A stretch of DNA of 64,000 bases, from contig NZ_SJKD01000015.1 in assembly GCF_004331485.1 (NCBI RefSeq), forward strand, positions 62,001 through 126,000, written 5' to 3'. Under the pieces are notes generated by a model. It saw only the letters and a program-made list of their open reading frames with translations. It had not been told where the DNA came from and made no database searches. This document shows, piece after piece, positions 33,026 to 40,593 of this stretch (the stretch's first letter is position 1; the number at the start of each line of letters is the position of its first letter). The DNA is from Kribbella capetownensis. Lineage in GTDB: Bacteria; Actinomycetota; Actinomycetes; Propionibacteriales; Kribbellaceae. The position numbers and the translations under genes were made by a program.

Positions 33026-33577
33026 TCAGGCGGTAATAGTGCGCCGCGGCAGCACCCAGTTCGGGCGCACGAAGTGGCAGGTGTAGCCGGCCGGGTACGT
33101 GATCAGGTAGTCCTGGTGCTCGGGCTCGGCCTCCCAGAACGGTCCTGCGGGCTCGACCGTGGTCACGGCCTTGCCCGGCCACAGACCTGACGCGTCGACG
33201 TCGGCGATCGTGTCGCGAGCGACAGCGTCCTGTTCGGGAGTCAGCGGAAAGATCGCCGAGCGATAGCTCGTACCGACGTCGTTGCCCTGACGGTTCAGCG
33301 TCGACGGGTCGTGGATCTGGAAGAAGAACGCCAGGATGTCACGGTAGGTCGTCTGCGCCGGATCGAAGACGATCTCGACCGCTTCCGCGTGCCCAGGGTG
33401 ATTGCGGTACGTCGCGTGGTCGTTCTGCCCGCCGGTGTATCCAACACGCGTGTCGAGCACGCCGGGCTCACGGCGAATGAGATCCTCCATACCCCAGAAA
33501 CACCCGCCGGCGAGAACCGCGGTCTCAGTGCCCGGCTTGCGGGTGATCTCGCCGGTGTCGTGAATTCCACTGGTCAT
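33026..33577 (-). CDS. msrA: Peptide-methionine (S)-S-oxide reductase MsrA
   Basis: Protein of 183 residues. The catalytic Cys is in AGGCFWGMEDL (about residue 26), followed by GVLDTRVGYTGG, NHPGHAEAVEIVFDP and FFQIHDPSTLNRQGNDVGTSYRS, all family landmarks. It reduces methionine-S-sulfoxide in proteins, recycled by thioredoxin. Its ATG overlaps the stop of msrB by four bases (33574-33577), giving an msrB-msrA operon that repairs both sulfoxide stereoisomers. The C-terminus is shorter than in enzymes with two recycling Cys residues, though one Cys is present in GYTCHFVRP. Confidence 0.93.
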   Translation of the reverse strand: MTSGIHDTGEITRKPGTETAVLAGGCFWGMEDLIRREPGVLDTRVGYTGGQNDHATYRNHPGHAEAVEIVFDPAQTTYRDILAFFFQIHDPSTLNRQGNDVGTSYRSAIFPLTPEQDAVARDTIADVDASGLWPGKAVTTVEPAGPFWEAEPEHQDYLITYPAGYTCHFVRPNWVLPRRTITA

Positions 33578-34044
33578 GATGCGTGCTCCTCCGTATTGGT
33601 GGCCTCGAACAGTGACCGATACTCGCCGTAGCCCTGTGCCTCGAGCTCCGCGACCGGGACGAAGCGCAGCGCGGCGGAGTTCATGCAGTACCGCTGACCG
33701 CCGGCGTCGACCGGACCGTCACCGAAAACGTGGCCGAGGTGGCTGCCTGCCCCGGTGGACAGCGCCTCCGTGCGGATCATCCCGTACGACCTGTCCGACT
33801 CCGTACGGACGGCGTCCGCCGCGATCGGCCGGGTGAAACTCGGCCAGCCGGTGCCGCTGTCGTACTTGTCGGTCGACGAGAACAGGGGCTGTCCGGAGAC
33901 CACATCCACGTAGATCCCGGCCTCATGGTTGTCCCAGTGCTCGTTACGGAACGCGGGCTCCGTCCCGCCCTCCTGAGTGACGTGGAACTGGTTGTCGGTG
34001 AGGCGGCTGAGCGCCTCCGAAGTCTTCCGGTAGTCGTGAGACAC
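33574..34044 (-). CDS. msrB: Peptide-methionine (R)-S-oxide reductase MsrB, without zinc-site cysteines
   Basis: Protein of 156 residues from a GTG at 34044 that has AAGGAG upstream. The catalytic Cys is in QRYCMNSAALRF; GTGWPSF, SHLGHVFGDGP and the N-terminal LTDNQFHVTQEGGTEPAF are typical. The two Cys-x2-Cys pairs that bind structural zinc in many MsrBs are missing (YVDVVSGQPLF replaces the first), so it belongs to the zinc-free group. The same frame is open for 65 more codons upstream through a zinc-finger-like remnant; the ribosome site argues that translation starts at the GTG. Confidence 0.9.
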   Translation of the reverse strand: MSHDYRKTSEALSRLTDNQFHVTQEGGTEPAFRNEHWDNHEAGIYVDVVSGQPLFSSTDKYDSGTGWPSFTRPIAADAVRTESDRSYGMIRTEALSTGAGSHLGHVFGDGPVDAGGQRYCMNSAALRFVPVAELEAQGYGEYRSLFEATNTEEHAS

Positions 34045-34254
34045 GATTTCTCCTTCTCTGACGTCGCTGGCTGCGCCGTCACCATGCACAACACCACGGG
34101 CAGTTGAATTGGTCCCGAGTTCCGCAGAACCCGCTGTGACTGCGATCTCAGTCCGGAGGAGTGCATCTTCCTGCACAGCGGCCAGTAGTCCGTCCACATC
34201 CTCCGCGCATGCTCCACAGGCAGCGAGGTGTGCGGCCACTCCCGGCTTCTGCTC
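34045..34254 (-). pseudogene. Anti-sigma-type zinc-finger remnant in frame with msrB
   Basis: Upstream of and in frame with msrB the DNA reads VAAHLAACGACAEDVDGLLA, the His-x3-Cys-x2-Cys core of zf-HC2 anti-sigma factors, followed by about 40 unremarkable residues. No start codon for a complete zinc-finger domain is seen. It is either the tail of a lost anti-sigma gene or, less likely, an N-terminal domain of an alternative long MsrB. Confidence 0.45.
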
Positions 34255-34440
34255 CGCGGCGGTCGATCTGTGATCAGTAGCGGTGGCGGCTCATTCTGAT
34301 AACCATTAGTGGTCGTCCGCGGCGGGACCTTACGCCCTGCACCGAAGTCGACCTGTGTGGAAAGAGCCCGAGTGTGGAGCCGCCAACGCATGTGAGCCGA
34401 AAGGCTGTGTAGGCGGGAACTGGATAGAGGGAGGTGCCGT

Positions 34441-35185
34441 ATGAGGGCAATCGTGGTGGCGGACGAGACTGCGGGGAATCCTCCGCGTCCGCCACGCTGG
34501 CCGCGACAGCAGCACGGTTCGTGACACTCGCCCGCAGAGAGTGAGGAGAACGATCAAGCCGACACGAACTGGGAGCGATCGACAACGGTCGGGTACGGAA
34601 ATCGTCGGCAAGGGACCTGACAATGAGTTCCTCGTGCCACGGATACTCGTCACCGAGCAGCGCCACGACGGGGGCTGTACACAGACAGAGGCGACGGACG
34701 AAGGCGATTGTGGTAACGGATCAGACCGCCGGAACCAGTGCGATGACGCTGGCGGAGCAGCCCGAGCCGGAGCCCGCGGTCAACGAGGTCTTGGTCGAGG
34801 TTCATGCCTCAGGATTTACCTCCGGTGAACTCACGTGGCCCTCGACCTGGACCGACCGCCTCGGCCGCGACCGAACACCGTCGATTCCGGGACAGGAGTT
34901 GGCGGAGTGGTGACCGCTCTTGGCTACGGCACAACTGGGTTGTCAGCGGGACAACGGGTGTTCGGCCTCACGGACTCGTACCGTGCCGGCGGGCTGGCGG
35001 AGTCCGTGGCGATCGACTTCGTCGTTCTGCCCGACCGCGCCCAGTTGGGCGAGATCGTCCAGCGGGTACGCGGCGGTCGGCTACAGACGAACATCGGCCA
35101 GGTCGTGACACTGGACGACGCCGTCGCCGCCTTCAATCGGACCGAGCGAATCAGTGGACAGACGATCGTTCAGATTCGCAGCTGA
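34441..35185 (+). pseudogene. Broken quinone oxidoreductase (zinc-alcohol-dehydrogenase family)
   Basis: A first start at 34441 reads MRAIVVADETAG and soon fails; a second, at 34702, has the ATG changed to ACG and reads KAIVVTDQTAG, then EVLVEVHASGFTSGELTWPS. A frameshift near 34900 moves to GVVTALGYGTTGLSAGQRVFG, and about 150 residues of the Rossmann domain are deleted before FVVLPDRAQLGEIVQRV and the C-terminal VVTLDDAVAAFNRTERISGQ. Start duplication, frameshift and deletion make it non-functional. Confidence 0.75.
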
Positions 35186-35264
35186 GTCGCATCCGGCAAG
35201 CTCTCCCAAGGCTCCGGACGGGGACCCACGCGTACGGCGCGGGTCCCGTCGTTCCGTCTCGGGA

Positions 35265-36035
35265 TCAGTTGCGGCCGGCCATGACGCCGCCGTCGACGTT
35301 GAGGATTGCACCCGTGGTCCAGCTCGAGGCCGGCGAAAGGAGGAACATGATCGCCGCAGCCAGGTCCTGCGGAGTACCGACTCGGCCGAGCGGGTGCAGG
35401 CCAGCCATCTGCTGAAGCGTGGCTGCGCGCTGGTCGGCCGGAAGCCAGTCGAAATGGGGCGTCTCGGTGACGGCGGGGGCTACTGCGTTCACACGGATAC
35501 CGTTGCCGGCCAGTTCGATAGCCAAGTTGTGGGTGAGTGCGTGGAGGCCCGCTTTGGCCATCGAGAAGGCCGATGACGGCGTCGCGGCGAGGGCCTGGTG
35601 CGCCCACATCGCGCCGACATTCACGATCGCGCCGCCCTGGCCGCCGTCGATCATGCCTCGGACGACGGTCTGGGTGAGGAAGTACGTGGACCGGTTGAGG
35701 TCGTGGTACGAGTCGTAGTCCGCGACGTCGTGGTCGAGGAACGTCTTGAGCCGGACCAGGCCCGCTGAGTTGACGAGGAGCGTGGCATCGGCGTGGTTCT
35801 CCGCCAGTTGTTTCTGGGCCTCGACCACTTGGTCCCAGTCGGTCAGGTCGGCTGCGACGGCCCACGCGGTGCCTGAGCTGGACAAGCCTGCCACGGCCTT
35901 GTCGAGTTTCTGCCCGGGACGGCCGACGATCACTGCGGAGCCGCCCGCCGCCATCACATTCTCCGCGGTCTTGAGACCGATACCGCTGGTACCGCCGACG
36001 ACTACGATCTTGCGGCCTTCGAAGCTCTCACTCAT
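35265..36035 (-). CDS. SDR-family protein lacking the catalytic Ser and Tyr
   Basis: Protein of 256 residues with an intact NAD(P)-binding fold: VVVGGTSGIGLKTAE (about 10-24), LVNSAGL and the C-terminal LNVDGGVMAGRN. The active-site Ser is replaced by Ala in NVGAMWAHQA and the Tyr of Tyr-x3-Lys by Phe in SAFSMAKAG; each change is a single base (TCG to GCG, TAC to TTC). The Lys remains. It is therefore probably not a normal dehydrogenase and may be a nucleotide-binding or regulatory pseudo-enzyme. The ATG at 36035 is preceded by a good promoter (36097-36125). An upstream open frame to 36191 crosses that promoter. Confidence 0.85.
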   Translation of the reverse strand: MSESFEGRKIVVVGGTSGIGLKTAENVMAAGGSAVIVGRPGQKLDKAVAGLSSSGTAWAVAADLTDWDQVVEAQKQLAENHADATLLVNSAGLVRLKTFLDHDVADYDSYHDLNRSTYFLTQTVVRGMIDGGQGGAIVNVGAMWAHQALAATPSSAFSMAKAGLHALTHNLAIELAGNGIRVNAVAPAVTETPHFDWLPADQRAATLQQMAGLHPLGRVGTPQDLAAAIMFLLSPASSWTTGAILNVDGGVMAGRN

Positions 36036-36096
36036 GACTGTTGGCCTTTCCATCGGATCGCGAATATGTGGTGGCAGACCCAGTTCTCGGACATCG

Positions 36097-36125
36097 AACC
36101 TAGTCCGACAGAAGTGGTCGGTCAA
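36097..36125 (-). promoter_or_regulatory. Sigma-70-type promoter with inverted repeat
   Basis: On the minus strand TTGACC (36125-36120) and TAGGTT (36102-36097) are 17 nt apart, a near-consensus housekeeping promoter for the SDR gene. CCGAC and GTCGG (36104-36120) form an inverted repeat between the two hexamers, a likely repressor site. Confidence 0.6.
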
Positions 36126-36375
36126 GTCCTCTTTGCACATCACGCCGAAGCTCGGCCTGGAAGAGTTCGCACATCGACGCAAGTCGCTCAAGAGCGGCTC
36201 TTGACCTCGTCTCGACGCAGGATGGGTGCCGCACTATCATCGCAAAGGCCCTTATGGAACCGGACATCGCCACCCAGTCGGGCTCGATCACACAGCTGGT
36301 CGGCAGAATCTGTGCAGGCCGAGTCGTCGTCCTTGAGTACGGATCGATCTACGCCAGCCGAGACCAATCCGATTG

Positions 36376-36389
36376 GGACTATATAGTCC
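36376..36389. promoter_or_regulatory. Perfect palindrome GGACTATATAGTCC
   Basis: A 14-bp perfect palindrome, AT-rich at its centre in otherwise GC-rich DNA, 56 nt before the ATG of the carboxymuconolactone-decarboxylase-like gene. HxlR- and TetR-type dimers bind such sites; no candidate regulator is adjacent. Confidence 0.5.
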
Positions 36390-36444
36390 ATTTTGAGCGA
36401 TGTTTACCTGCGCTCGAACATCGCCAACGCCGACTGGAGCAATG

Positions 36445-36936
36445 ATGACCGAGGTAACCTTCACGAACCGCCGGGCCGACAGTTCGGCCAATGAGGACCT
36501 CACCAAGCTCGCGCGCCACGGCGCCGATGCCTTCGGCTACAAGGCCCACCTGCGCATCGACCGACAGTTGGCCCAGCTACTGCGGTTGCGCGTAGCGCAG
36601 ATCAACAACTGTGCCTACTGCCTGAACCTCCACTACGAGGCAGCACGTGACGCCGGCGTCCCCCGACCAGTCGTCGATACTCTGACCGCCTGGTGGGAGA
36701 CCGGCTTCCACAGCGACGCGGACCGCGCGGCGCTTGCCTATACGGAGGCCATCACGCGCGTCGCGGATGCAACCGTCGCCGACGACTTCGGTGCCCGGCA
36801 CGACGCTCTCGCCGAACACTTCTCGCAGGAGGAAGTCCTCGAGATCATCGGGATCGTCATCAACATGAACGTCTGGACCCGGCTCAAGCTGGCCGAGGGC
36901 GCCGTCCCCGGTCTCACCGAGCAGGCACCTTCGTGA
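36445..36936 (+). CDS. Carboxymuconolactone decarboxylase-like / AhpD-like protein
   Basis: Protein of 163 residues of the alkylhydroperoxidase D-like fold. The redox/proton relay NNCAYCLNLHYEAARDAG (about 51-68) has the Cys-x2-Cys and the following His typical of AhpD-type enzymes that reduce peroxides. Single-domain members with this motif are frequently peroxidases rather than decarboxylases. Of two adjacent ATGs, 36445 sits better relative to GGAG. A perfect palindrome upstream suggests tight control, consistent with an oxidant-responsive gene. Confidence 0.85.
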   Translation: MTEVTFTNRRADSSANEDLTKLARHGADAFGYKAHLRIDRQLAQLLRLRVAQINNCAYCLNLHYEAARDAGVPRPVVDTLTAWWETGFHSDADRAALAYTEAITRVADATVADDFGARHDALAEHFSQEEVLEIIGIVINMNVWTRLKLAEGAVPGLTEQAPS

Positions 36937-37020
36937 GCCGGTACGACCGGGATGATCCATCGATGCCAACGGGTCCGGGAGCGATCTCGAGCCTGGTGAT
37001 GAGGCCGTCGCCCGGGGTTT

Positions 37021-37090
37021 TCAGGCCGCGAGTAGGACCGGTTGACTCATCTCAAACTCGATGGGTGTGAGTCGGCCGAGCCGCCGTTGC
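37021..37090 (-). pseudogene. IS3-family transposase tail
   Basis: The last 22 codons of an IS3 orfB are recognisable: RRQRRLGRLTPIEFEMSQPV, then a stop; orfB proteins usually end with a similar LGxLTPxEFE phrase. The rest of the element is gone. It marks the left border of the carbohydrate locus. Confidence 0.6.
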
Positions 37091-37195
37091 CGGCGTCGGC
37101 GGCTCGGTCTGGGACGGTCCACGGCGCCTGAAAGCAAACTGGCCAAGCCGGGCCAAGGTCGTTGCCACCAGGGGGTCTTCCAGCGACGGTTCGTC

Positions 37196-39088
37196 TCAGC
37201 CCTCCTCCAGGGCTCGCTGAAAGGCTGACCGCACCGGGAAGTACACGGTGTACCGCTCGTCGCGGATCTCGGCGAGCGGGACGAAGCGCACGCCGCTGGA
37301 CTGACCGACGGTCCGATAGCTTCCGGGCTGCCACCAGCTGTGGTGTCTCTCCCGGTCAGGTGTGAGGAACGACGCCGGGTCGGCGGGGTCGCCGGACAGC
37401 ACGGTCTCCTGCTCGGTGAGGCCGGCCAGGACGACCGGACCGTCGAGTACGGCGACCATCTCCGGCCGGTCGGGCAATGGCATGGCGGACAAGCCCGCCG
37501 GAACAGTCAGCCGGATGCGTTGGCTGCTCCACGTCCGGGCCAACACGATCCACCCGTTCCGGACCTCGGCCGCAACGGGCTTCCCGTCGATCTCGACCGT
37601 CGGCGAGCTCGTTGCCCACAGCGGCACCCGGAGCCGCACGTCGAAACTGGCCGGTCGCTCGCATCGTACGTCGACGACGTGAACGCGGTCGTTCGGCCGG
37701 CGGCGCGGCAACGGCCGCGACAAGAGCTCCTGAATTCCGGCGGCAGCATGGGCGGTCTGACGTTGGCCTAGGGCGACACCGGCGTCGGTGTCCGCCCTGA
37801 TCGCGAGTTCGATGCGGCTGCCGAACAGGTCGGGCCAGGATGTGTCGGACTCCAGATACTGGCAGACGGTGATTCCGCGGTCGTCGACGTACGTCGCTGC
37901 CTCGCCGACTGCGCTCTGCGCCTGCAGCAGGGTTCCGTGACAGCACCAGAAGTCCTCGGTCGGCCGCCCCCATTGCTTGCGGCTTCCGGTTGCCAACGGC
38001 AAGAAGTACGCCGGCATACCGGTGTCCGGATGTTGCTGCGCCCAGATCCCGTTGACCAGATTCCGCTCCCAGTAGTCTCCGTAGCGGTGATCTCCGGTCC
38101 ACCGGAACAGCACGGCGGCAAGGCGCATCAGGTTGTAGACGAGGCAATGCTCCTGAACAGCGTGCAGACGCGCGGACTGTTCACCGGCCGGCTGCCACAC
38201 CTCTCCGCAACTGCTGCCACCGGTGCAGTACGTCCCGCGGGTATGCACCGCAGAGTCCCAGAAGGCTTCGACGACGTCACGCCAGCGTCGCTCCCCCGTG
38301 ACCTCCCATGCCCTGGCCGCCCCCAGAATCTCCGCGATCTGGGTGTTGGCGTGCTTGTTGGTCAGTACGTCGGCACCGGCGAGGAGAGGCTCGAAGAACC
38401 GGCGCCGCTCGTACCGCTCGATCAGAGCGGCAGCGGTCTGATCGCCGGTGAATGCGAAGAGGTCTGCCCAGACCTCCAGCATCCCGCCCGTCTCGCGGTC
38501 GAGAATGTCATCGAGCTGCTGGCGCGACAGTCCACTCGTCCAGGTGTGGAACCATCCGGCGAAACCCGACGCGATCTCGAGCGCCTGTTCGTTGCCTGCG
38601 ATTCGGTACTGGTCAACCAACCCCACCAACGTCTTGTGTACGACGTACTGCGGAGCCCACACCGCACGGCCCGCGGCCAGCCGTTCGAAGTACGCCGGTG
38701 GAATCGATCCGGCCCATTGCCCGCCGTTGGCCCGCTGGCAGGTCGCGAGCTCGTCGACGATGGTGGCAGCTCGTGCTGCCACCTCACGGTCCTCCTGACC
38801 GACCCGCGCCGCCGCCGAGAGCCAGTGCCCGAGGATGTGGCCCCGCAGATCAGACGTCGGCGACTCCCATCCCCAGTGCCAGGTCTCCGGACCATCGGGC
38901 GAGTCACCGCCCACTGTCGTGGCCCAGGAGCCCGAGTAGCTCCACAGACCGGCCTCGGCCAGGTAGGGCCGCAGCAGGTTGTCCGCGCTGAGACCGCGAA
39001 GATAGCGGGCGTTCAGCAACCATCGGTCTCTGGCCGGCCCTTCCGTCAGTGTTGTCCGGCCGCCCGAGGCACGAACCGTGCGCAGCAT
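37196..39088 (-). CDS. GH127 family beta-L-arabinofuranosidase (DUF1680)
   Basis: Protein of 630 residues. An (alpha/alpha)6 catalytic barrel (about 15-420) is followed by beta domains. The GH127 zinc site and nucleophile are conserved: Glu-x-Cys in QEHCLVYN and the Cys-Cys pair in FWCCHGT, where the first Cys of the pair is the likely nucleophile by analogy with HypBA1. It should release L-arabinofuranose, or a related sugar, from oligosaccharides. No signal peptide, so cytoplasmic. The start (39088) is one base after the stop of the GH29 gene; last gene of the operon. Confidence 0.88.
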   Translation of the reverse strand: MLRTVRASGGRTTLTEGPARDRWLLNARYLRGLSADNLLRPYLAEAGLWSYSGSWATTVGGDSPDGPETWHWGWESPTSDLRGHILGHWLSAAARVGQEDREVAARAATIVDELATCQRANGGQWAGSIPPAYFERLAAGRAVWAPQYVVHKTLVGLVDQYRIAGNEQALEIASGFAGWFHTWTSGLSRQQLDDILDRETGGMLEVWADLFAFTGDQTAAALIERYERRRFFEPLLAGADVLTNKHANTQIAEILGAARAWEVTGERRWRDVVEAFWDSAVHTRGTYCTGGSSCGEVWQPAGEQSARLHAVQEHCLVYNLMRLAAVLFRWTGDHRYGDYWERNLVNGIWAQQHPDTGMPAYFLPLATGSRKQWGRPTEDFWCCHGTLLQAQSAVGEAATYVDDRGITVCQYLESDTSWPDLFGSRIELAIRADTDAGVALGQRQTAHAAAGIQELLSRPLPRRRPNDRVHVVDVRCERPASFDVRLRVPLWATSSPTVEIDGKPVAAEVRNGWIVLARTWSSQRIRLTVPAGLSAMPLPDRPEMVAVLDGPVVLAGLTEQETVLSGDPADPASFLTPDRERHHSWWQPGSYRTVGQSSGVRFVPLAEIRDERYTVYFPVRSAFQRALEEG

Positions 39089-39089
39089 G

Positions 39090-40523
39090 TCAGGCGCCGA
39101 CCTCGACGGCGAGGCAGTTCGCGACGTCGACCGGAGCAGTGTCGGGCAGCCGGACGACGAGGATCCCGTGGGCCTGTTCGAAGGGGACGGGACCGTGGCC
39201 GAGGAGGCGGACGGTGGTGACTGTCTCGTGGTCGGCGAGGCTGCGGATGACGGCGCGGCGGTCGTCCGGCCAGGCCAGCTGGAATGCGTAGAGAGTGTTG
39301 GCGCGGCGGGTGAAGCGGTAGTCGGAGCTCGTCCAGCTGACCCGGTCTTCGGTGAAACCCTTGATAACAACGGTTGACGGGCCCTCGCCGAACACGCGGA
39401 ACGGTCTCGTGCCGTAGATGCCCTCGCCGCAGACCCGCGTCCAGGCGCCGAGGTCGTCCAGGAGTTGTGAGCACTCGAGGTCAATCGTGCCGTCCGGCAG
39501 TTGCGGCACATTCAGCAACAGGTTCCCGTTCTTCGACACGATGTCGACCAGCATCTCGATCACGTGGCCGGCGGTCTTGTAGACATCGCGAACGTTGTAG
39601 AACCAGTCGCCGACGGACGTGTCGGTCTGCCAGGGCGAGGGGTGGATGCCGGGCGTCTGACTCCGTTCGATGTCCATCACCCCGACCGAGCTCACCTCGG
39701 GCCGGCGATCCTTCTGCTGGTAGACAGCGCGGTTCGTCCCGTGGATCCGCACGCTGGTGTTGTAGAGGTGAGACACCGCCTGCAGACCGGGTGTGTAGTC
39801 GACCTCGCCGAACGGCAGCGGTCCATCGGAGTACAGAAGGTCCGGCTGGTAGCGGTCGATCATCTCGGTCACCGCGTCCAGCCAGTGCCTGTGCCACTCG
39901 GGATCATCGCTGTACCACGGGTCCTGGACTTCGACGTCCTGGGCCGGCAGGTGCCGGCTGTTGTCGAGATAAAAGTCCTGGTTGGCCGGGTCGGTTCCGT
40001 CGTACGGTACGCCGGCGAACGGCCCGTGCTTGTCACTGCCCTTGTTGACCGCCGTCCATCCGAGCGTGGCACCGAGATGCTCGGTGAATCCGAACGGCAG
40101 TCCGCGCTGGTCTGCGGCAGCCTTCCACAGACCCACGATGTCCTTGCCCGGCCCCATCTTCACCGAATTCCACTGGTTGACGGCCGAGTCGTAGTTGAAG
40201 AAGTTGTCATGGTGCACGGCCTGGGCCACGAAGTACCGGGCACCGGCAGCCACGAATCGATCCATCAGCTCGTCCGGATCGAACCGCTCCGCCTTCCACA
40301 GCTGTACGACGTCCTTGTAGCCGAACTGCGACGGGTGCCCGTAGGTCCGCAGGTGGTAGCGGTACTGATCGCTGCCCTCCCGATACATGTGGCGCGCGTA
40401 CCAGTCGCCGTATCGGGGGACCGACTGTGCTCCCCAGTGCGACCAGATGCCGAGCTTCGCATCCCGGAACCAGTCCGGGCACTCGAACGTGGCCAGGGAC
40501 TCGAACGTTGCGTCGAACGGCAC
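39090..40523 (-). CDS. GH29 alpha-L-fucosidase
   Basis: Protein of 477 residues. The GH29 barrel (about 10-350) begins WFRDAKLGIWSHWGAQSVPRY and carries YFVAQAVHHDNF and the nucleophile Asp in PDLLYSDGPLPF (about 231). A C-terminal beta domain follows. It removes alpha-linked L-fucose with retention of configuration. There is no export signal; with GH95 in the same operon the fucosylated substrate appears to be imported first. GTG start with AGGAG seven nt upstream. A long hairpin separates it from the binding-protein gene. Confidence 0.9.
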   Translation of the reverse strand: MPFDATFESLATFECPDWFRDAKLGIWSHWGAQSVPRYGDWYARHMYREGSDQYRYHLRTYGHPSQFGYKDVVQLWKAERFDPDELMDRFVAAGARYFVAQAVHHDNFFNYDSAVNQWNSVKMGPGKDIVGLWKAAADQRGLPFGFTEHLGATLGWTAVNKGSDKHGPFAGVPYDGTDPANQDFYLDNSRHLPAQDVEVQDPWYSDDPEWHRHWLDAVTEMIDRYQPDLLYSDGPLPFGEVDYTPGLQAVSHLYNTSVRIHGTNRAVYQQKDRRPEVSSVGVMDIERSQTPGIHPSPWQTDTSVGDWFYNVRDVYKTAGHVIEMLVDIVSKNGNLLLNVPQLPDGTIDLECSQLLDDLGAWTRVCGEGIYGTRPFRVFGEGPSTVVIKGFTEDRVSWTSSDYRFTRRANTLYAFQLAWPDDRRAVIRSLADHETVTTVRLLGHGPVPFEQAHGILVVRLPDTAPVDVANCLAVEVGA

Positions 40524-40553
40524 TCTTTGCTCCTCGTCGCTGCCACGGGGTGA

Positions 40554-40585
40554 GGGCCGGCCGGATCACTCCCTCCGGCCGGCCC
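40554..40585 (-). promoter_or_regulatory. 11-bp hairpin after the solute-binding-protein gene
   Basis: GGGCCGGCCGG (40554-40564) pairs with 40575-40585 around a 10-nt loop, inside the 70-nt gap between the binding-protein gene and GH29. Such hairpins often stabilise the upstream transcript or end part of it, giving more binding protein than downstream enzymes. Confidence 0.55.
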
Positions 40586-40593
40586 GGGTCGGC

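Larger units (their letters stand above)
36036..36444. other. Divergent intergenic region of about 400 bases
   Basis: Contains the SDR promoter and a perfect 14-bp palindrome in front of the carboxymuconolactone decarboxylase gene, listed separately. The frames in between have no family features; no regulator gene is left here. Confidence 0.5.

Noticed and set aside
37937..39220. A plus-strand frame of 427 codons
   Set aside because: Antisense to the GH127 gene, which keeps its zinc-site residues on the minus strand.
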